Below the pieces are notes generated by a model, which saw only the letters and a list, made by a program, of their open reading frames with translations, was not told the origin of the DNA and made no database searches. 42,676 bases of DNA from NCBI GenBank assembly GCA_019419645.1, contig DXZN01000010.1:1-42676 (forward strand), written 5' to 3'. Positions 1 to 7,713 of the stretch are shown here, in pieces. The stretch comes from Collinsella sp. GTDB taxonomy: Bacteria > Actinomycetota > Coriobacteriia > Coriobacteriales > Coriobacteriaceae. The translations under genes were made by a program, and so were the position numbers. The stretch's first letter is position 1; each line of letters opens with the position of its first letter.

Positions 1-1
1 T

Positions 2-43
2 GTAATTGATGGTGAAGGTTCAAAGGTTATTTGCAAAGACTAA
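2..43 (+). CDS. possible 3' end of a gene entering from the left (partial)
   Basis: A reading frame open from the window edge encodes 13 residues (VIDGEGSKVICKD) and stops at TAA 41-43. Too little is present to identify it, and it could be a chance open stretch. It is listed only because a gene may cross the left edge. Confidence 0.2.
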   Translation, partial: VIDGEGSKVICKD

Positions 44-83
44 TTTGAAAATTCCAGTTTGCTGTACTCGTTCCTAGCAGGGT

Positions 84-103
84 TTGGGGCAGACACGCCC
101 CAA
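84..103. repeat. short hairpin between edge and IS fragment
   Basis: TTGGGGC at 84-90 pairs with GCCCCAA at 97-103 around a 6-base loop. No T-run follows on either strand, so it is not a clear intrinsic terminator. A second GGGGAC-containing near-repeat lies just after it (113-137). This resembles the GGGGAC core of the REP-like repeats around 3603-3650 and 4573-4640, but the relationship is unproven. Confidence 0.4.
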
Positions 104-158
104 CAAGAAGCCGTCCCAAAGGGGCAAGAATGGGGACTGCGGACGATTTCTTGGACCG

Positions 159-383
159 TTACGCGGCCCTTCCCAGCGCGGAGCGGAGCTCGGCCGGCGT
201 GCGGCCACCGAGCGCATCGCTGCACCTCTCCGTATTGTATCGGCCGATCCAGCCCCCGAGCTCCTCGATGAAGCGGGCGGGGGTCCAGTCCGACCAGTCC
301 CTGCCGTGCCAGAACTCCTTCTTGAGCAGGCCGAAGAAGCCCTCCATCGCCGCGTTGTCCGAGCTGCAGCCCTTGGCGGACTG
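159..383 (-). pseudogene. IS3-family transposase (OrfB) C-terminal fragment
   Basis: This is the end of a DDE/rve-type integrase-core transposase. In-frame residues read QSAKGCSSDNAAMEGFFG, then LLKKEFWHG, GGWIGRYNTERCSDALGGRTPAELR and a TAA stop at 159-161. The SSDNAAMEGFFG..LKKE block and the YN..R...LGG.TPAE tail are hallmarks of IS3-group OrfB proteins, including the final catalytic glutamate region. Everything upstream, including the first two acidic residues, is missing. The frame meets a stop at 390-392, exactly where a different + strand fragment begins. The element is therefore a truncated remnant and cannot encode an active transposase. Confidence 0.8.
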
Positions 384-387
384 GATT

Positions 388-592
388 GGCTACACTGATG
401 TGGACAGTTCCGGGAGGGGCGCAAGAGACGGGAGGGCCGTGTACGCGTTCCTGCGCGAGAGCCGCGGGGAGGGGCTGCCTGGGTACGTGTCTGTCAACTC
501 GGTCTACGTCTTTGATGACCGGGTCGTACTCAATATAAACTTCACGGATGATGCCAAAACGGTCACCCGTGAGGAAGTGTTGGGTTCGAGTG
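388..592 (+). pseudogene. fragment resembling the C-terminus of a serine recombinase
   Basis: A frame without its own credible start reads GRAVYAFLRESRGEGLPGY, then VNSVYVFDDRVVLNINFTDD and a KTVTREEVLGSS segment. From memory, the VYVFDDRVVL-x-FN...TVT-EEV pattern matches the extreme C-terminus of large serine recombinases (resolvase/DNA-invertase type) from Gram-positive anaerobes. The N-terminal catalytic domain and the zinc-ribbon region are absent. The 5' side is cut at the IS3 fragment, and the 3' side runs into the convergent DUF523 gene. I treat it as a decayed mobile-element remnant. The family call is moderate and rests on one short block. Confidence 0.45.
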
Positions 593-1054
593 CTATGGAC
601 AATGTTCCAGTATGCTGGGGTCGAATTCGCTTACCGGGATCACGCGGTAGCCGTGGCGCAGGAGCAGATCGACAAAAACACCGTTGCCCGCGGTGAGCGT
701 ACCGCTAAAGGTGCCATCGTAGACGCGACTCGCACCGCACGAGGGGCTACGGTCCTGCAAGACGCACGCAGCGATCTCGGACGGGCCGCCCGCCTGTTCG
801 CACATATCGAGCGCACGTTGGGCACCCAGGCGAAACTCGCGATCGACCGAGATGCCCTCGCAGGTACGGACCTCGCCGTTCACAATCTCGGACGGCTTGC
901 GCGGCGTGGGCAGGCCGCCAAAGACCTCAGGGCACACCAAGAGTACCTCGGTCCCCGTGCATTCGCACGCTTCGACCAGCTCGCGATGGTAGTTATCGAG
1001 CCCGTTATACTTGCAGCTCTCGCCCATCAAGCAGGCACTTACCACGATTTTCAT
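593..1054 (-). CDS. DUF523 family protein
   Basis: A 153-residue cytoplasmic protein of the DUF523 family, whose biochemical role is not established. Family marks are CLMG (8-11), CPEVFGGLPTPR (41-52), RSPSCG (102-107) and YDGTFSG (112-118). Conserved cysteines lie in three of these blocks (Cys8, Cys41, Cys106), which could bind metal or do redox chemistry (inference). I chose the ATG at 1054 because GGGGAGAG lies just upstream on the minus strand and the family starts MKI(V)VSACL. A longer reading back to 1117 would run through the terminator hairpin after ftsH. The gene therefore lies just downstream of ftsH behind that terminator. Its 3' end meets the recombinase fragment head to head. Confidence 0.85.
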   Translation of the reverse strand: MKIVVSACLMGESCKYNGLDNYHRELVEACECTGTEVLLVCPEVFGGLPTPRKPSEIVNGEVRTCEGISVDREFRLGAQRALDMCEQAGGPSEIAACVLQDRSPSCGASRVYDGTFSGTLTAGNGVFVDLLLRHGYRVIPVSEFDPSILEHCP

Positions 1055-1070
1055 ATTCAACTCTCCCCAC

Positions 1071-1109
1071 GCAAAACGCCCCATTTGAGATGGACACTCA
1101 AATGGGGCG
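1071..1109 (-). terminator. intrinsic terminator after ftsH
   Basis: A perfect 13-bp stem, CGCCCCATTTGAG at 1077-1089 and its complement at 1097-1109, closes a 7-base loop. On the minus strand it is followed by TTTT (1073-1076). It sits 22 bp after the ftsH stop and before the DUF523 ribosome-binding site, so it should end most ftsH transcripts and limit read-through into DUF523. Confidence 0.9.
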
Positions 1110-1130
1110 ATAGACACTGCGCAACCAGTA

Positions 1131-3038
1131 TTACTGCTGCTTCGGCATCAGCGGATTCTCGCGCGTGAGGAGATTCATGAACTCCTCGCCCGTGATCGTC
1201 TCCTTCTTGTACAGATAACGAGCCAGCTCATGGAGCTTAAACTTGTTCTCCTTGAGGATCTGCAGAGCGCGGTCGTGCGCATCCTCGATCAGCTTGGCGA
1301 CAATCGCGTCCACGCGTTCGGCCGTACCGGGGGCGCAGGTGAGCGACGTATCCTGGTTGAGGTACGCATTCTGAACGGTACCGAGCGCCATCATGCCAAA
1401 CTCATCGGACATGCCAAAGCGCGTCACCATGTTGCGGGCGAGCTTGGTGGCCTGCTCGATATCGTTGGCGGCACCGGTCGTCATCTCGCCAAAGATAAGC
1501 TCCTCGGCTGCACGGCCACCGCAATAGACAGCGAGCTTGTCCAGGACTTCCTGGCGCGTGGTCAGGAAGCGCTCATCCTCCTCGACCTGCATGGTGTAGC
1601 CCAGAGCACCGCTCGTACGCGGCACGATGGTGATCTTGGTAACCGGCGCAGAACCCTTCTGGCGGGCGGCAACGATGGCATGGCCGATCTCGTGATAGGA
1701 CACGACCTGTTTCTCGTGGTCGGACAGAACCGTGGACTTACGCTGCTGGCCGGCGATGACGACCTCCACCGACTCCTCAAAGTCATCCTGAGTCGCGCGT
1801 TTGCGACCCTCGCGGACGGCACGCAGCGCGCCCTCGTTGATGATGTTGGCCAGGTCGGCGCCCGAGGCACCGGGCGTGGCGCGGGCAATCGCGGTCAGGT
1901 CGATCGGCGGCTCCGTCTTCACGCTCTTTGCATGCAGCTCGAGGATGTTCTTACGTCCGGTCAGGTCGGGCAGTTCAACGGGGATGCGACGGTCAAAACG
2001 ACCGGGGCGCAGCAGGGCTGGGTCAAGGCTGTCAGGACGGTTCGTTGCAGCGAGGACGACGATACCCTTATGGTTATCAAAGCCGTCCATCTCGGTCAGC
2101 AGCTGGTTGAGCGTTTGCTCGCGCTCGTCGTTGCCGCTAAAGCCGCCGCCATCGCGCTTCTTACCGATGGTATCGATCTCATCGATAAAGACGATACACG
2201 GGGCCTTTTCCTTGGCCTGCTTAAACAGATCGCGAACCTTAGCGGCGCCGCGGCCGACAAACATCTCGACGAACTCGGAACCCGAAATGCTAAAGAACGG
2301 AACACCAGCTTCGCCGGCCACAGCCTTGGCAAGCAGGGTCTTACCAGTGCCCGGAGGGCCCACAAGAAGAGCGCCGCGCGGCAGCTTGGCGCCGATCTCC
2401 TCGTAGCGCTGCGGCTTCTCCAGAAAGTCGACGACCTCCTTGAGGGACTCCTTGGCCTCTTCCTGGCCGGCGACGTCCTTAAAGGTCACGCCCACGTCCT
2501 TGGAGGCGATCACGCGCGCGCCGGACTTGCCCAATCCGCCGCCGCCAAAACCACCGCCGCCAAAGTTCATCGACGGGCCGTCATCGCCCATAGCCTTCTT
2601 CATGCGGCGGTTGAGCCACCAGCCAATCAGGAAGAAAATCGCCATGGGAAGAATGAGCGTGATCAGGTAGTAGGTCATCAGGCCCGAGCTCTTGTCGGGA
2701 ACGACCGACTCCAGCGAAGCGCCAGACTCAAGCACGCGATCGGTAAAGCCCGCGTCATTCGGCACACCGGTCGTCTTGTAGGCGATGTTCTCGTCCTCGC
2801 CCTTTTTGGTGTAATAAATGGTGTAATCGTCCGTGTTGTATTCGACCTTATCGACGCTCTTCTTATCGAGCGCTTTGACAAACGTCGAGTAATCGGTCTT
2901 CGTAATCTGCTGCGTGTGACCGATGTTGGGGAACAGAACGGTCGAGAGCACGAGGTAGACGACGAAGGCGATGAGCACGTAGAGGATCATATTCCGTCTA
3001 CGTTTGTTGTCATCCATCTCCATCTGCTTGAACTCCAT
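1131..3038 (-). CDS. ftsH: ATP-dependent zinc metalloprotease FtsH
   Basis: Membrane-anchored AAA+ protease (635 aa) that degrades misfolded or short-lived membrane and cytosolic proteins. Transmembrane segments lie at about 17-37 and 121-141, with an extracytoplasmic domain between them. A glycine-rich linker (about 160-170) leads to the AAA+ domain: Walker A GPPGTGKT at 227-234, Walker B IVFIDEID at 282-289, and a second region of homology with RPGRFDR near 344-350. The zinc-protease motif HEIGH is at 449-453. Length and architecture are standard. The ATG at 3038 has only a weak Shine-Dalgarno sequence. ATGs at codons 6 and 8 are possible alternatives, one preceded by GGAG. It ends at a strong terminator and is divergent from cobO. 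Confidence 0.97.
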   Translation of the reverse strand: MEFKQMEMDDNKRRRNMILYVLIAFVVYLVLSTVLFPNIGHTQQITKTDYSTFVKALDKKSVDKVEYNTDDYTIYYTKKGEDENIAYKTTGVPNDAGFTDRVLESGASLESVVPDKSSGLMTYYLITLILPMAIFFLIGWWLNRRMKKAMGDDGPSMNFGGGGFGGGGLGKSGARVIASKDVGVTFKDVAGQEEAKESLKEVVDFLEKPQRYEEIGAKLPRGALLVGPPGTGKTLLAKAVAGEAGVPFFSISGSEFVEMFVGRGAAKVRDLFKQAKEKAPCIVFIDEIDTIGKKRDGGGFSGNDEREQTLNQLLTEMDGFDNHKGIVVLAATNRPDSLDPALLRPGRFDRRIPVELPDLTGRKNILELHAKSVKTEPPIDLTAIARATPGASGADLANIINEGALRAVREGRKRATQDDFEESVEVVIAGQQRKSTVLSDHEKQVVSYHEIGHAIVAARQKGSAPVTKITIVPRTSGALGYTMQVEEDERFLTTRQEVLDKLAVYCGGRAAEELIFGEMTTGAANDIEQATKLARNMVTRFGMSDEFGMMALGTVQNAYLNQDTSLTCAPGTAERVDAIVAKLIEDAHDRALQILKENKFKLHELARYLYKKETITGEEFMNLLTRENPLMPKQQ

Positions 3039-3115
3039 CTACTGGGGTTGATAATGCTATCTAGAATACCCAACCCAGACGGCGATAAACCGACGCCGGG
3101 CACGAAAGGACAGAG

Positions 3116-3601
3116 ATGGCATCACTGGAAGTCGGCAAGGTTCAAATCTACACGGGCGACGGCAAGGGCAAAACCACGGCCGCCTTGGGGCTGGCTTTGC
3201 GCGCCACAGGTTATGGGCTCAACGTACTTATGCTGCAATTTGCAAAGAAGCTGCACTGCGCCGAACACGATGCCGCGCCGCGTCTGGGGCTACGCATCGT
3301 AAAGGCCGACCGCGACACGCCCGAGACTTGCGCCGCGCAGATCATGGAGCTCGCACGCGAGCAGATTAGCCAGGTAGACATGCTGATCTTGGATGAACTG
3401 GGAGAAGCCATGCGACGGGGCTTTGTGACGCGCGAAGATGTCGAAGCGTTGATTGCGATGAAACCGACCACCACAGAGCTCGTGCTCACCGGCCGCGGCT
3501 TGCTGCCCCTCGCCGACCTTGCCGACCTAGTAACCGAAATGCGTCCCATCAAACACTACTTCGACGAAGGCCTCCTAGCCCGCCAAGGCATCGAATACTA
3601 A
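3116..3601 (+). CDS. cobO: cob(I)yrinic acid a,c-diamide / cobalamin adenosyltransferase (CobA/CobO type)
   Basis: Transfers the 5'-deoxyadenosyl group of ATP to the cobalt of a corrinoid, giving adenosylcobamide. This 161-aa P-loop protein shows GDGKGKTT at 14-21 near the N-terminus. It also has LILDELGEAM and the family tail ELVLTGRG...ADLVTEM...KHYFDEG..A..GIEY. It is slightly shorter than most members (about 170-200 aa) but has both ends of the fold. The start has AAAGGAC a few bases upstream. No other cobalamin biosynthesis gene lies in the window, which suggests a corrinoid salvage role (inference). It is a stand-alone + strand gene, divergent from ftsH and convergent with the RAYT gene across REP-like repeats. 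Confidence 0.9.
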   Translation: MASLEVGKVQIYTGDGKGKTTAALGLALRATGYGLNVLMLQFAKKLHCAEHDAAPRLGLRIVKADRDTPETCAAQIMELAREQISQVDMLILDELGEAMRRGFVTREDVEALIAMKPTTTELVLTGRGLLPLADLADLVTEMRPIKHYFDEGLLARQGIEY

Positions 3602-3602
3602 T

Positions 3603-3650
3603 CCGGCACTTGGGGACGTTTCTTTTTTGCCGGCAGTTGGGGACACTCCT
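3603..3650. repeat. left REP-like inverted repeat flanking the RAYT gene
   Basis: A 48-bp element containing two GGGGAC cores and two CCGGCA motifs (starts at 3603 and 3629). Its reverse complement matches 4573-4620 at about 42 of 48 positions, so it forms one arm of an imperfect inverted pair enclosing the transposase gene. It begins 2 bp after the cobO stop codon. Confidence 0.8.
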
Positions 3651-3672
3651 GCGCCGTCACCTATCCAGTAAC

Positions 3673-4443
3673 CTAAATCTTCTTCCAACCTGCCGTACCA
3701 GAAACAACAGACGTACGACCAATGCCAACGACCCTCACTATTTGATTAATCGTGAGACCCGCTCTTCTCAATTTGCAGAGAATGGGCTTCCGCTCAGATG
3801 GTTTCATGGAAGCAAGCTCGGGAAGTGATATAGGGGCGGCAACGCTTTTGGCGACCTCAAGAGCCTCATCATCCAGGATGCGTGGTCGAGGCTCAGCATC
3901 GTAGGGCGCTTGGTCAATTCGATCGGCAAGATAGTGACGATACTCAAGAGATCCACCCACGAGATCTAGAACAATCCCGGGGTCACAGAATCCAAATCCA
4001 TCATAACCGTAAGCATACGCTCGGTAACTGGACCAACGATATGTATCAACGGCGGAAATGCCTGCCTTGACCGGATTCATATGAATATAGTCGGCAAGCG
4101 AAATTGCTTGTACATCATTCTCGACCGGAATATTAGTAAATCTATCTTGGAACAAGTGCCCAACTCGATCTGTTTTGCGATTGAAATACATCGCATACGA
4201 GGTAAGAACGCCGCTCATGCACGAAGATATCTTCTCATGATGATCGTCGACCATAAGATGGAAATGATTCGACATGAGACACCATGCTGTAACGCCAACG
4301 CCATTACCGACAAGTTTATCCTCGAACAGCGTAAGCATCCGATAGCGATCTTCATCGTCTTCGAAGATGCAGATGCCGCCATTACCGCGTGCGATTATGT
4401 GGTTATAGCCTGTTAACGAAACGACTCTACCCGTTCTTGGCAT
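3673..4443 (-). CDS. REP-associated tyrosine transposase (RAYT, Y1_Tnp/IS200-like)
   Basis: A 256-aa single-strand-specific HUH endonuclease of the RAYT family, domesticated relatives of IS200/IS605 TnpA thought to process or spread REP repeats. The metal-binding HUH pair is H60-F-H62 in MSNHFHLMV. The GHLFQDRF block is near 95-102. The candidate nucleophile is Y119 in YIHMNPVKAG, and WSSY follows at 137-140. The C-terminal 60 residues resemble a helix-turn-helix (LTINQIVRVVGIGRTSV). The ATG at 4443 is preceded by GGGAGGG. Family members are usually single-copy and flanked by REP sequences, exactly as here (3603-3650 and 4573-4640). All catalytic motifs are intact, so it may be active. Confidence 0.9.
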   Translation of the reverse strand: MPRTGRVVSLTGYNHIIARGNGGICIFEDDEDRYRMLTLFEDKLVGNGVGVTAWCLMSNHFHLMVDDHHEKISSCMSGVLTSYAMYFNRKTDRVGHLFQDRFTNIPVENDVQAISLADYIHMNPVKAGISAVDTYRWSSYRAYAYGYDGFGFCDPGIVLDLVGGSLEYRHYLADRIDQAPYDAEPRPRILDDEALEVAKSVAAPISLPELASMKPSERKPILCKLRRAGLTINQIVRVVGIGRTSVVSGTAGWKKI

Positions 4444-4572
4444 ATCGCCCTCCCATCACAAACCCACCGGGCAACATCTGATAGGCGCGGACGATCTAAT
4501 TTGCTAAGCCCGTTTTGACAGTTTACAGGGCACGACAAACAGAGTCTCCGAAAAAGGCGAAATTACTTCCCA

Positions 4573-4640
4573 AGGAGTGTCCCAAAGTGCCGGCAGAAAA
4601 GGAACGTCCCTATGTGCCGGCAGAAAAGGAACGTCCCCAA
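4573..4640. repeat. right REP-like repeat cluster of the RAYT unit
   Basis: The segment 4573-4620 mirrors the left repeat as an inverted copy. It contains two direct copies of a unit that begins GTGCCGGCAGAAAAGG (4588 and 4614) and ends in ACGTCCC, giving a tandem run of period about 26 bp. With the left repeat it forms a BIME-like pair around the RAYT gene. Confidence 0.8.
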
Positions 4641-4715
4641 GTGCCGGCTAGGCGGTGGCGCGGCCTAGCCAGTTCCCAAGTGCCGGCTAGGCAGTGGCGC
4701 GGCCTAGCCAGTTGC
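4641..4715. repeat. tandem hairpin repeat overlapping the MATE gene 3' end
   Basis: Two copies (from 4641 and 4680, period 39 bp) share 33 of their first 34 bases. Each carries a stem GGCTAGGC/GCCTAGCC: 4646-4653 with 4663-4670, and 4685-4692 with 4702-4709. Both start with the same GTGCCGG seen in the REP cluster. The second copy encodes the last codons (WLGRATA and stop) of the MATE protein. Confidence 0.75.
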
Positions 4716-6036
4716 CGCTGTGATGGTAGACGGTGAACATCGGGGCGGTGATTACCCAGGTTACGGGGTAGACCAGCAGCAGATGCTCGAGCGAGGGGTC
4801 GAGCGGCATAATCGCGAACACCCACGCCACGCGGAGCACGACCGTGCCGAAGATCGTGAGCATCATAGGCTGGAAGCTCACGCCAGCGCCTCGGATGGAG
4901 CCAGACGCGTTTTCGATAATCGAGAAGATCGCGTAGAACGGCGCGATGAAATGAAGAATCGTCGTGGTGTAGGCCGAAATCGAAGCATCGTCGACAAACA
5001 GACGCGACAACGGACCCGAGAACACCAGTAGCACGGCAGACAGGCCACCAATGAGCATAAACGACAGCACAAGCGACGTATGGTAGCCCTTGCGCATGCG
5101 CTCGTAGTTGCGCGCGCCAAAGTTCTGTGCCGAGAACGTGGTGATCGAAACGCCAAGCGCCTCGGTAACCATCCAGACAATGCCATCCAAACGGCCCGAA
5201 AGACCCCACGCCGTGGTGACATCGGCACCAAACGAGTTGACCGACACCTGAATCAAAACGTTGGAAATCGAATACGCAGCAGACTGAAAGCCAAGCGGCA
5301 GACCACACGAGATCATGCTCTTACAAATGCCAGGATCAATGCAGAGTTTGGACAGTGAAAGCCGCCACGCACCCGGAGCGTGCATCATACGAATCACGAT
5401 CATCGTGGCGTTGGAGCAAATGGTCAGCGCCACCGCGATGCCGCAGCCCAGAGCCTCCATATGAAGCACGACAACGAAGATGACATCCAGCACCGCATTA
5501 ACAAGGCAGCCGGAAGCAATGATCACAGCAGGACCGCGTGTGTCGCCCACGGCGCGCAGCAGCGCCGTTCCCATATTGAGCAGCAGCGCCGCAACCATGG
5601 CGGCAAAATAGCAACGAGCATAGGCCACGCCCTCGGCCAATAGTTCATGCGGCGTGTTCATAAGTACCAGCATGGGCTCAACGAACACTATGCCAAGAAT
5701 CGAGAAAACGATACCGCCCACCAGCGCGAGCGTCATAGCCGTATGGACCGATCGGCTCAGGCGCTCGTCATCGTGCTGGCCAAAAAACTGGCCCGTAATG
5801 ACCGCGCAGCCGGCACCGACGCCGACACAAAAGCCGATGCAGAGCTCGGTGAGCACCATCGTGGCTTGAATGCCACCCAGCGCGAGCTTGCCGCCAAACT
5901 GGCCGACGATATACGTACCAATAAGCGTGTAAGCCTGCTGAAAAAACGAGCTAAAGAAGATAGGGACGCACAGCGACAGCAGCTGTTGCCAAATGACACC
6001 CTGCGTTACATCGATAGCCGTAGATTTCTTAGCCAC
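4687..6036 (-). CDS. MATE family multidrug/drug-metabolite exporter
   Basis: A 449-aa integral membrane antiporter of the MATE superfamily, which exports organic cations and drugs using a Na+ or H+ gradient; the substrate is unknown here. The N-terminus shows the family pattern VTQGVIWQQLLSLCVPIFFSSFFQQAY. Further marks are GQFGG, GAGCAVITGQFFGQ and RAVGDTRGP, with about 12 hydrophobic segments in two halves. I chose the GTG at 6036 because GGGGAGGG lies 4 bases upstream and the protein then starts at the conserved edge. An ATG at 6069 lacks such a site. The last codons fall inside a duplicated REP-linked hairpin, so the native C-terminus may have been replaced when that repeat arrived. Confidence 0.9.
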   Translation of the reverse strand: MAKKSTAIDVTQGVIWQQLLSLCVPIFFSSFFQQAYTLIGTYIVGQFGGKLALGGIQATMVLTELCIGFCVGVGAGCAVITGQFFGQHDDERLSRSVHTAMTLALVGGIVFSILGIVFVEPMLVLMNTPHELLAEGVAYARCYFAAMVAALLLNMGTALLRAVGDTRGPAVIIASGCLVNAVLDVIFVVVLHMEALGCGIAVALTICSNATMIVIRMMHAPGAWRLSLSKLCIDPGICKSMISCGLPLGFQSAAYSISNVLIQVSVNSFGADVTTAWGLSGRLDGIVWMVTEALGVSITTFSAQNFGARNYERMRKGYHTSLVLSFMLIGGLSAVLLVFSGPLSRLFVDDASISAYTTTILHFIAPFYAIFSIIENASGSIRGAGVSFQPMMLTIFGTVVLRVAWVFAIMPLDPSLEHLLLVYPVTWVITAPMFTVYHHSGNWLGRATA

Positions 6037-6101
6037 ACGCCCTCCCCACCAGCGTACGTCAAACAACAAAACGGCAATTTAAGACCAAAGCCAATACCAG
6101 C

Positions 6102-6153
6102 TTAGCACCGACCGACGTCGGCCGAAACGCCCCGAACCAGAGCCCGGTGCTAA
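6102..6153. repeat. imperfect hairpin between the TrmH-family and MATE genes
   Basis: TTAGCACCG at 6102-6110 pairs with CGGTGCTAA at 6145-6153, and a 10-bp perfect palindrome CCGACGTCGG (6112-6121) lies inside. It begins 8 bp after the methyltransferase stop on the minus strand. No T-run follows, so it is a weak terminator candidate or an RNA structure separating the two genes. Confidence 0.5.
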
Positions 6154-6161
6154 CTATCTGC

Positions 6162-7076
6162 CTAGTGATACAGCCCCGGCTGGTAGTGGTACTCGTTGCT
6201 CACATGCGGGCACAGCTGCCAAAAGGCAACAGCGCTTGCCGCGGCCACGTTGAGTGAATCGACCCCATGCGCCATCGGAATACGCACGGCGCGGTCGCAG
6301 CCTGCAATGGTCTTGGCGCCCAAGCCAGCACCCTCGGTGCCCATAAAGATTGCCAGGCGGTCAATCTCCTGGAGCGCGGGATCGTCCAGCGACACCGAAT
6401 CATCCGTCAACGCCATAGCGGCACACGAAAAGCCGGCATCGTGTAGCGCCGCCAGCCCATCATGCGGCCATACGCGCGCTTCGCTGCCAATGCGTGTCCA
6501 GGGCACCTGGAACACCGTGCCCATGCTCACGCGGGCCGAACGACGATACAGCGGATCACAACACGTAGGACTGACCAAAATGCCGTCGACGTTGAGCGCG
6601 GCCGCCGAGCGGAATATTGCGCCCACATTGGTATGGTCGACAATGCCCTCGAGCACGCACACGCGCACCGGGCGCTCCCCCGCCGCCTCGACGACGCCGC
6701 CCAAGAACTCATCAGCCGGAATCTGTCGCGGGCGACGAAATGCCGCGAGCGCACCGCGCGTCACGTTAAAACCCGTCAGACGCTCCATAAGCTCCATCGA
6801 GGCAACGAACACGGGAACCGGACCCGCGCCCTCGCGTACCGCCAGGCGCTCAAACAGCGGCATCATCTGGTCGAGCCAGCGCTCGCCCAAAAGAAAGCTC
6901 ACCGGCTCGTATCCGGCGCGAACCGCACGTTCGATGACCTTGGCACTCTCGGCGATAAAAATGCCCTTCTGCGGCTCCAGCACGCAGCGCAGCTCACGCT
7001 CGGTCAGTCGCACGTAGGCATCAAGCCGCTCGTCCTCGAGCGAATCGATTCGCAGCACCTCAACGGGATCAGTCAT
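6162..7076 (-). CDS. TrmH/SpoU-family RNA 2'-O-methyltransferase
   Basis: Predicted SAM-dependent rRNA or tRNA ribose methyltransferase (304 aa) of the SPOUT class. The N-terminal part (about 1-110) is a substrate-binding domain of the L30e-like type. The C-terminal SPOUT domain has motif 1 NVGAIFR (150-156), motif 2 FMGTEGAGL (244-252) and motif 3 IPMAHGVDSLNVAAASAV (266-283), which form the trefoil knot that binds SAM. The target nucleotide cannot be read from sequence. The ATG at 7076 is preferred because AAAGAAAGG lies upstream. The earlier ATG at 7109 has no ribosome-binding site. It lies after folA on the same strand with a 109-bp gap. Confidence 0.88.
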   Translation of the reverse strand: MTDPVEVLRIDSLEDERLDAYVRLTERELRCVLEPQKGIFIAESAKVIERAVRAGYEPVSFLLGERWLDQMMPLFERLAVREGAGPVPVFVASMELMERLTGFNVTRGALAAFRRPRQIPADEFLGGVVEAAGERPVRVCVLEGIVDHTNVGAIFRSAAALNVDGILVSPTCCDPLYRRSARVSMGTVFQVPWTRIGSEARVWPHDGLAALHDAGFSCAAMALTDDSVSLDDPALQEIDRLAIFMGTEGAGLGAKTIAGCDRAVRIPMAHGVDSLNVAAASAVAFWQLCPHVSNEYHYQPGLYH

Positions 7077-7185
7077 AGCAGCCAGCCCGCACCTTTCTTT
7101 ACAGCGCATCTATACCAAACGAGGCGACGCTAAGCGCCGCCCCATGCATTCAAACAATCCGATGATACCGTTCACGCCGGACGAT

Positions 7186-7704
7186 TTACGCCTCAACGCG
7201 ACGATACGTTACGAACTCATAATCGACACCCTCGTCTCCCTCGCCCGAGGCAATCGTGGCAACACCGTCACGCCGCGCAATCTCCCACGCGGGATCGGCA
7301 TCCAAATCGGGAAAGTACGTATCCACGTCATGCACGCAATGGTTATGCGTAACCTCGGCCTCCACGCAATACGGCAAAAACTGTCGATATACCTCGCCGC
7401 CGCCGATTACCCAGGCAACGGGTTCATCGGCAACCGCGGCAAGCGCCTCGTCGATACTATGCACCACGTCGACGCCCTCGGGAGCAAAGTCCTCATCGCG
7501 CGTGAGCACGATATTGCGGCGGTTCTTTAGCGGACGTCCGCCGGGGAAAATCAGCAGCGGCTTTCGTCCCCTAATGACCGGGCACCCTTTGGTACACGCC
7601 ACAAAATGGCGCATGTCGGCGCGATTGGACACGACCATGTCACCCTCGCACCCAATGCCCCAATCGTCACACACGGCAACAATGGCAGAAAGCTTACACC
7701 TCAT
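7186..7704 (-). CDS. folA: dihydrofolate reductase (divergent)
   Basis: Reduces dihydrofolate to tetrahydrofolate with NADPH, regenerating the cofactor oxidised by the adjacent ThyA. The 172-aa protein shows LSAIVAVCDDWGIG at the N-terminus, the catalytic acid D30 in NRADMRHF, VIRGRK (43-48), VIGGGEVY (99-106) and VDTYFP (127-132). The usual LPW segment between the first strand and the catalytic acid is replaced by DMVVSN, so the conserved Trp is missing and inhibitor binding may differ. An in-frame GTG at 7713 directly abuts the thyA stop; the ATG at 7704, preceded by GGTG, is equally plausible. The gene follows thyA with little or no gap, indicating one thyA-folA transcript. Confidence 0.88.
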   Translation of the reverse strand: MRCKLSAIVAVCDDWGIGCEGDMVVSNRADMRHFVACTKGCPVIRGRKPLLIFPGGRPLKNRRNIVLTRDEDFAPEGVDVVHSIDEALAAVADEPVAWVIGGGEVYRQFLPYCVEAEVTHNHCVHDVDTYFPDLDADPAWEIARRDGVATIASGEGDEGVDYEFVTYRRVEA

Positions 7705-7713
7705 GCGCGTCAC

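Noticed and set aside
1230..3302. Long + strand open frame opposite ftsH running into cobO
   Set aside because: ftsH and cobO account for the region in other frames; this one has no family features.
4573..4715. CRISPR array
   Set aside because: The tandem units are directly adjacent with no unique spacers of constant length, and no cas gene is nearby; they fit REP-like repeats.
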